Positions 1 to 5,200 of a DNA stretch of 8,025 bases are shown in pieces. The notes under the pieces were generated by a model. That model had not been told where the DNA came from, made no database searches, and saw only the letters and a program-made list of their open reading frames with translations. The position numbers and the translations under genes were made by a program. Source of the DNA: an uncultured Oscillospiraceae bacterium (GTDB lineage: Bacteria > Bacillota_A > Clostridia > Oscillospirales > Acutalibacteraceae). The first letter of the stretch is position 1. Every line of letters starts with the position of its first letter. The stretch lies in assembly GCA_905211185.1 (NCBI GenBank), contig CAJLZR010000033.1:1-8025 (forward strand). The letters are read 5' to 3'.

Positions 1-11
1 TTTTTAATTTT

Positions 12-18
12 AAGGAGG
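12..18 (+). promoter_or_regulatory. Strong ribosome binding site of the tail tube gene
   Basis: AAGGAGG lies 8 nt before the ATG at 27 and is a near-perfect anti-16S match. It fixes the start of the first gene and fits high expression of a major structural protein. The 11 bases before it are T/A-rich and contain TAA triplets that could end an upstream gene; no promoter can be judged from so little sequence. Confidence 0.85.
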
Positions 19-26
19 AAAAAATT

Positions 27-845
27 ATGTCAAATCCAAACGCAAAATTCGGAGCAAAGGAAGTAATGGACGTTACTCTTTACAATATGAGTTCTGGTAA
101 ACCTGTCATTTGCTTCGATACTTTAAAAACTTCAAGCATCAGCGTAACTTCCGAAAAGGTGTACGCTAGGGGCGGAAAAGGAAACCCGAAAATAATCACA
201 TGGGAGATAAACAAAGAAGCAACACTCAATATTGAAGATGCTCTTATCTCCCCAAAATCTATGGAATTAATCTCAGGTATGGCAACTAGGGTCGGTACAA
301 GAACAGTTTATGTTCGTCAAGATACTGAGTGGGATACCAGCGGTACGAAACCTGTTGATAAGGGCGATATTTATCCGCTTACTTGTTCCAGCGAGGGAGT
401 TATAAACCTTGCTTTTACACCAAAGGAAACCGCCGAAAACATCAAAATATATTTAAGAGACGATGATTGCGGTACGCTTGTTTCAATGACAGATGCAAGT
501 CTTTCTGCCAATGCGTTGACTTTAGGTGATGCAGGAAAAACGACCGCTGCGGGTAAGAAAGTCATAGCTTACTATACAAGAGATACATCGGAAACTGCTC
601 AAACTTATGTTATAACTTCGGATAAATTCTCAGGAACCTATAAACTTGTCGGAGATACTGTTATCAGAAATGCCGAAACAGGTCTTGATGAGCCATTCCA
701 AGTTATTATTCCGAACCTTAAATGGACTTCAAACCTTGAGCTTGGATTTAGTGCTGAGGGCGACCCCTCAACGACATCATTTGAGTGTGAAATCATGCGT
801 GAAAGCGGAAGCTCAACTATGATTGAGATGATTAAGTATGATTAG
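27..845 (+). CDS. Probable phage major tail (tube) protein
   Basis: This 272-residue protein probably forms the tail tube, stacking as rings around the tape measure protein. Nothing resembles a signal peptide or membrane segment; the sequence reads as mainly beta-strand. Features that recall Firmicutes phage tail tube proteins are VYARGGKGNP at residues 45-54 followed by an alternating polar/hydrophobic stretch, a C-terminal block at 198-215 (SDKFSGTYKLVGDTVIRN) followed by EPFQVIIP, AEGDP at 243-247, and a closing segment rich in Met/Ile. The position, a few genes before a giant tape measure gene, supports the call. The start is set by AAGGAGG at 12-18. The stop (TAG) overlaps the next gene by 8 nt. 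The family call is from remembered sequence pattern and synteny, not a search; another structural protein such as a tail sheath-less sub-tube protein is the main alternative. Confidence 0.75.
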   Translation: MSNPNAKFGAKEVMDVTLYNMSSGKPVICFDTLKTSSISVTSEKVYARGGKGNPKIITWEINKEATLNIEDALISPKSMELISGMATRVGTRTVYVRQDTEWDTSGTKPVDKGDIYPLTCSSEGVINLAFTPKETAENIKIYLRDDDCGTLVSMTDASLSANALTLGDAGKTTAAGKKVIAYYTRDTSETAQTYVITSDKFSGTYKLVGDTVIRNAETGLDEPFQVIIPNLKWTSNLELGFSAEGDPSTTSFECEIMRESGSSTMIEMIKYD

Positions 846-1227
846 CAAATATAACGTAGATAATTCGGCACTTGGGAAGCTGAAGCGAACCTTTGACGGA
901 ATTCTTTTTGATAGTTTATTAGAGTGCCGATTCTACAAAGAAGTTATAATTCCAAAAATAAAATCAGGCGAAATAAAGAACGTAAACAGGCAGGTAAAAT
1001 ACGAACTCCTGCCTTCGTTCGTTTATAAGAATAGAAAAATTCAAGCAATAAATTACATCAGTGATTTTGATATATCGTATAGCAATGGTGATTTTGAAGT
1101 CGTTGATGTAAAAGGTTTTGTAAATCCGATTGATAAAATAAAATCCAAAATGTTTAAGCATAAATATCCCGACTTAAACCTAAAGTTTGTTGGATATACA
1201 AAAGAGCTCGGATGGCATGAAAAATAG
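838..1227 (+). CDS. DUF1064-type PD-(D/E)XK nuclease-like protein
   Basis: This 129-residue protein has the layout of the DUF1064 phage family, related to PD-(D/E)XK endonucleases. In order: a basic N-terminus, FDGILFDSLLECRFYKE at residues 19-35 with the candidate catalytic Glu29, a RQVKYELLP strand at 51-59, YISDFDI at 73-79 with Asp76, and EVVDVKGF at 87-94, giving the D-x-K pair Asp90/Lys92. A Lys-rich tail region (residues 100-109) is followed by a short hydrophobic strand. All presumed metal-binding and catalytic positions are present, so an active DNA nuclease, perhaps Holliday-junction or structure-specific, is plausible; activity is inference. The ATG overlaps the tail gene stop (ATGATTAG), and no good Shine-Dalgarno precedes it, so translational coupling is likely. 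Its place inside the tail cluster is odd, since DUF1064 genes more often sit with replication genes. Confidence 0.75.
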   Translation: MISKYNVDNSALGKLKRTFDGILFDSLLECRFYKEVIIPKIKSGEIKNVNRQVKYELLPSFVYKNRKIQAINYISDFDISYSNGDFEVVDVKGFVNPIDKIKSKMFKHKYPDLNLKFVGYTKELGWHEK

Positions 1228-1229
1228 AT

Positions 1230-1236
1230 AGGAGAT
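1230..1236 (+). promoter_or_regulatory. Ribosome binding site of the chaperone candidate
   Basis: AGGAGAT sits 8 nt before the ATG at 1245 and just after the TAG of the nuclease-like gene. It lies inside the 17-nt intergenic gap and fixes the start of the following gene. Confidence 0.8.
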
Positions 1237-1244
1237 ATTAATTT

Positions 1245-1784
1245 ATGAATATAAAAGATTTAGAAAGTTTAGTTTTGGAAAATAAGGAAGAAATAATAGA
1301 ATTTGAAAACTACAAAATAAAGTTTAACCCCACTCTATCTTTTGAAAAGTTAAGTTTAGTAAGCGATAAGATTTCTGATGAAGTGATAAACAACAAAGGT
1401 ATATATTTCCCCTCTCTTGCAAATGTTTTGATATTCTACTTCTTAACTTTAAATATGACTGATTTACCACTAAAACAAGGCGAAACCATTGACCTTGATT
1501 TTACGTATAACTTAATGATTTCAAAGCTTGGAGAAATGCTTTTTGATAAGTTTGCGGCTACTAAAGCATATAAAACGCTAAAGAAACAAATAGACAAACA
1601 AATTCAGTTTAAAAAAGATTGTTATCTTAGAAAAATCTCAAAAGATAAAACTCTTGAAAACCTGGATAAGCTCGTCAAAAAGATAACTGAAATACTTGAA
1701 AATCAAAAGCACTTGATGTCATCTGAAACAGTTAAAAAACTTGAAAAAATTTCTAAGAATTTAAGTGCCAAGAATGAAGGTTAA
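1245..1784 (+). CDS. Hypothetical protein, candidate tail assembly chaperone
   Basis: I do not recognise this 179-residue protein by sequence. It is predicted to be cytoplasmic and mostly helical. The first 50 residues are acidic with short strands; residues about 53-72 (GIYFPSLANVLIFYFLTLNM) are hydrophobic and aromatic and look like a buried helix rather than a membrane anchor. From about residue 104 to the end it is Lys/Glu/Leu-rich with heptad-like spacing, suggesting coiled coil. Position between the major tail protein and tape measure genes is where phages encode the tail assembly chaperone (lambda gpG/gpGT role), which binds the tape measure protein until the tube polymerises. Against this, no canonical -1 slippery heptamer leading to a long overlapping frame was found near its 3' end: the -1 frame closes at TGA 1742-1744 and TAA 1790-1792. 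Function is therefore inferred from synteny only. Confidence 0.5.
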   Translation: MNIKDLESLVLENKEEIIEFENYKIKFNPTLSFEKLSLVSDKISDEVINNKGIYFPSLANVLIFYFLTLNMTDLPLKQGETIDLDFTYNLMISKLGEMLFDKFAATKAYKTLKKQIDKQIQFKKDCYLRKISKDKTLENLDKLVKKITEILENQKHLMSSETVKKLEKISKNLSAKNEG

Positions 1785-2238
1785 AAGCTTAAAAGAACTT
1801 AGAAAAATCGTAGAAAAAGCGATTGACGATTCACTTGAAAATGAAGTCTTTGAAGCTACAAGAAGCGAGGAAATAAAATCCATTGAAACCGATGTTTTCG
1901 AAGTGTATACCCCCGCAATGTACGAACGGAGAGATGCTGACGGAATTGATAATGAAAAGAATATGGTTCATGATGAAGTGAAAAACGGGACTATCAAAAT
2001 TGAGAATATTACAGAATTCAATCCGGGATATAAAACAGCTAACTTAGGGGCTGGATTGCCGGTGTTAATTGAATACGGTCATGGCGGTAAACACTATTAT
2101 TATGATTACCCTTGCTCAGACGAATTTTGTGATCCAAGACCATTTATAGCCAACACGAGAGAAAGGCTTAAAAAATCCGGCAAACACAAAGAAGCTCTAA
2201 AAAATGGACTAATTAGAAACCACGTAAAATCAAAATAA
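1765..2238 (+). CDS. Probable HK97 gp10-like head-tail joining/tail completion protein
   Basis: This 157-residue protein (148 if it starts at ATG 1774) likely acts at the head-tail interface or tail terminus, like HK97 gp10-family proteins. An amphipathic N-terminal helix (residues about 7-30) is followed by VYTPAMYERR at 47-56, DGIDNEKNM at 59-67, an alternating strand TIKIENIT at 76-83, LPVLIEYGHGG at 98-108, and DPRPFIANTRERL at 123-135. An E-Y-G motif followed by a PRPF segment and a C-terminal helix is the pattern I associate with this family. Translation starts at GTG 1765, directly after an in-frame TAA (1762-1764), or at ATG 1774. Neither has a clear Shine-Dalgarno, and both lie inside the previous gene, so coupling is likely. 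It ends in tandem TAA TAA. In most siphophages this gene precedes the major tail gene, so its position here is unusual. The family is assigned without a search. Confidence 0.6.
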   Translation: MPRMKVKSLKELRKIVEKAIDDSLENEVFEATRSEEIKSIETDVFEVYTPAMYERRDADGIDNEKNMVHDEVKNGTIKIENITEFNPGYKTANLGAGLPVLIEYGHGGKHYYYDYPCSDEFCDPRPFIANTRERLKKSGKHKEALKNGLIRNHVKSK

Positions 2239-2243
2239 TAAAT

Positions 2244-2254
2244 AAAAGAGGTGA
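2244..2254 (+). promoter_or_regulatory. Ribosome binding site of the tape measure gene
   Basis: AAAAGAGGTGA differs at one base from the extended anti-16S complement AAAGGAGGTGA. It ends 4 nt before the ATG at 2259, inside the 20-nt gap after the gp10-like gene, and decides the tape measure start. Confidence 0.8.
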
Positions 2255-2258
2255 AATT

Positions 2259-5200
2259 ATGGACGATGAATTAAAAATAGTAATCAAAGCGGTTTTAGAT
2301 GATAATGCAGAAAAAGACTTAAATAGTCAGCTTAAAAACCTCAAATTAGATCCTATTTCACCCGATATAAAACTAAAAGCAAACACCTCAAAAGCCAAGA
2401 AAACAGCAGAAAAAGCCATAAAAGATATAAACGAAATCATATCGAAAAAGGTTATTAAAAACCCTATCGCTCTTGGCATTTTCAAAGAATTTGGAATTAA
2501 AAATAAGCTTGATAGGGAAGAAATATCCAAAGCCGTAGAAAGTTATCAGAACGCTCTTAAAATCGGGAATAAAGATGAAATAGTAAAAAGTTATGATGAT
2601 TTATTTGCTGCCATAAAAGGTAGCTTTTTTAATTTTACAAAATCTTTAGGCGACCATGAGCAAGCATTTTTAAGTCGTTTTAATAAGCAAAAAATGTATA
2701 TAAGTCCGCAAATTAAGGGCGATTTAGGAAAGGACAATTACAAATATTATCGCCAAAACTTAGTCGGAAAACTGACAACAGACCCACATAAAGCCCTCTC
2801 TCCTGATGTCTTATATGGTGAAATTTATAGTGATGTCGGCGGTGGCATTATACCTCACCCAAGTGAAATTATAAATGATAGCGACAGATTTCAAACTATC
2901 GCAAATAAGATTATTGAACTTAGAGAAAGAGCAAAAGCCACGTACGATGAAGAAGATATTTTATGGAACATCGGTTCTGATAATGAAATTAAAAAACGGA
3001 TAAACGATATATTGAGTGCTTCAAATACCGTAAAAGAGACCGCTAAGATTGTACGACCAATAATTAAAAATATAAAATCAGATTTAGTTGATATGTCCGA
3101 CCCTCATTGGCGGAGCATCATTGAAAATGCACCTTTTGATATAAATGAGAAACCAAAGAGGAGCATAAAAGTACCATTTCAAATTGACCTTAATAATCCG
3201 GATGAAGTTCAAATGGAAATGGAACGCATTGTTTCGGAATTTACAAAAAATAAAGGCAAGCTAATTGATTATAAAATTAGTACCACAACTGATTTCGATG
3301 AAAATGAGAACGAAAGAATTGAAAGCTTATCTGCTGCCGTAATTAAATATAGAAATGAGCTTGGCGAAACTATAACCAAACAACTTAGGTGGCAAAGAAT
3401 CGGTCAAGAAATAGACCAAAGCGGCGAAAAGCAAGCTATAATGGGCTTTGCTGAAAACTATGCCATATATTCACAAAATATTGAAAAAGCCACAGAAAAA
3501 CAGGAAAAGCTAAGAATATCTACTGAAAAACTCGAAAACAAACTTGTAGAATACAGAAAATCTTTTGAAAATCTTCAAATTAAAGCTGATAAATCCGGTG
3601 TTAAATTAAATGCTGATAACATATCATCTTTTGAAAAAGCAATAAATAATAAAAACCTTGAACAAGCAAGACACTTACTTTCTATGCTTTCTAAAGAGTG
3701 GCAAGGTCTAAACGCTGCAATGGTTAAAGATACACCGAACACAGCTTTAGAGAATATGAATCGGTATATTACCAAAATGCCGTATGCTATTGAGGCTTTG
3801 GAGATAAAATTAAAAACTTTATCTAATCCATCTAAGGAGCTTCAAGATAAAGTTCAAAACCTAAAAATAGGACTTGAAAACGTATATAAATCAAGTTCAA
3901 ATGATGAAAAACTTGCAAACTATGGAAAGCTTAAACAAGCAATAACCAATGTAAACGCAGAGCTTACCAATCAAATAAAACTACAAAGAGAACTCAATCA
4001 AAATGCTAATTTGGTCTATGATAAGCAAACGTTTTCTAATCGCATACAAACTTGGATAAATCAGAACGCAGAAGCAGCGAAAGTTTTTAGGAATGAAATT
4101 GAGAAAGTAAAAGAGCAAATTGAAAACGCTGATAAATTCAAGCTTACAAATTTAAAGAAGCAATTTCAAGAAATTACGACAAATGCCAAAGCTATGGGGA
4201 TTACTTCCGAAACGATTTTCGAGAAAATCTTTGGTATGTTCGGAAAGCTTTCTACAATGCTTTTTGGCGGAAGTTTTCTCATTTTTGCAGTTAATTCGCT
4301 TAAAGAGATTTATAACAATATCCTTTCGATTGATAGTGCCCTCGTTAACGTCAAGAAAGTAACCGATGAAACCGACCAAACATATCAAAAACTTATTTCA
4401 GATTCGTCAACTTGGGCGGTAAAACTTGGCACTTCGATTGACAAGATGATGAACACCACCGCTGACTTTGTCCGTCATGGTTATAATCTCAAAGATGCTT
4501 TTGATTTATCAAAAACGGCAGCGATTTTTAAAAATGTTTCATATACAGACATCGGAACCGCTTCCACTAATATAATTTCCACGATGAAAGCTTTCAAAAT
4601 GGAAGCTAAAGATAGCATGAACATTATTGATAAACTCAATGATGTCGGAAATAAATTCTCGATTTCAAGTGCCGGACTTTCTGAAGGTCTTAGAGTTTCG
4701 GCTGCTTCTTTGGCGACCGCTAATAACACTCTTGATGAATCTTTGGGATTAATTACCGCAGCAAATGAAGTAATCCAAGACCCAAGAGAAGCCGGAAATG
4801 CGGTTAAAGTCCTTTCATTAAGACTTAGAAACACCAAAGGAAAATTAGAGGAAATCGGTGAAAGCACCGAAGGTATGGTTGAGTCAGTAACAAGACTTCA
4901 AACACAACTTTTGAACCTAACTAACGGCAAAGTCAACATTATGGCCAACTCCGACACGTTTAAATCAACGTATCAGATAATGAAAGAAATTGCTAATGTG
5001 TGGGATGATTTAACAGACGTTAAACGTGCAAACATAATTGAGCTTATCGCTGGAAAGCACAGAGCAAACGTTATAACCTCGATAGTTAAAAGCATGAAAA
5101 CCGCAGAAGATGTGGTAAATGTTTCCTTAAACTCTCAAGGCTCTGCTATGCGTGAGCAAGAGAAAAGCATGAATTCCATTCATGCCAAAACGGAGCAGAT

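Noticed and set aside
843..1227. Stop-codon reassignment (TAG read as an amino acid), as in some gut phages
   Set aside because: The TAG stops at 843-845 and 1225-1227 fall exactly at gene ends, next to a new start or ribosome binding site, and reading through them meets TAA at 852-854 or TGA at 1246-1248 within a few codons. The long last gene contains no in-frame stop of any kind.
1765..1784. Possible +1 or -2 programmed frameshift joining gene 3 to gene 4
   Set aside because: The 20-nt overlap has no homopolymer or known slippery motif, and gene 4 looks like a self-standing gp10-like protein with its own possible starts rather than a chaperone extension. It was kept only as a test in the findings.
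4481..4867. 128-codon open frame on the reverse strand
   Set aside because: It lies opposite the conserved TP901 core of the tape measure gene. Its translation is low-complexity Ser/Leu/Phe-rich, as expected from the complement of a coding strand, and no ribosome binding site or operon partner was seen on that strand.
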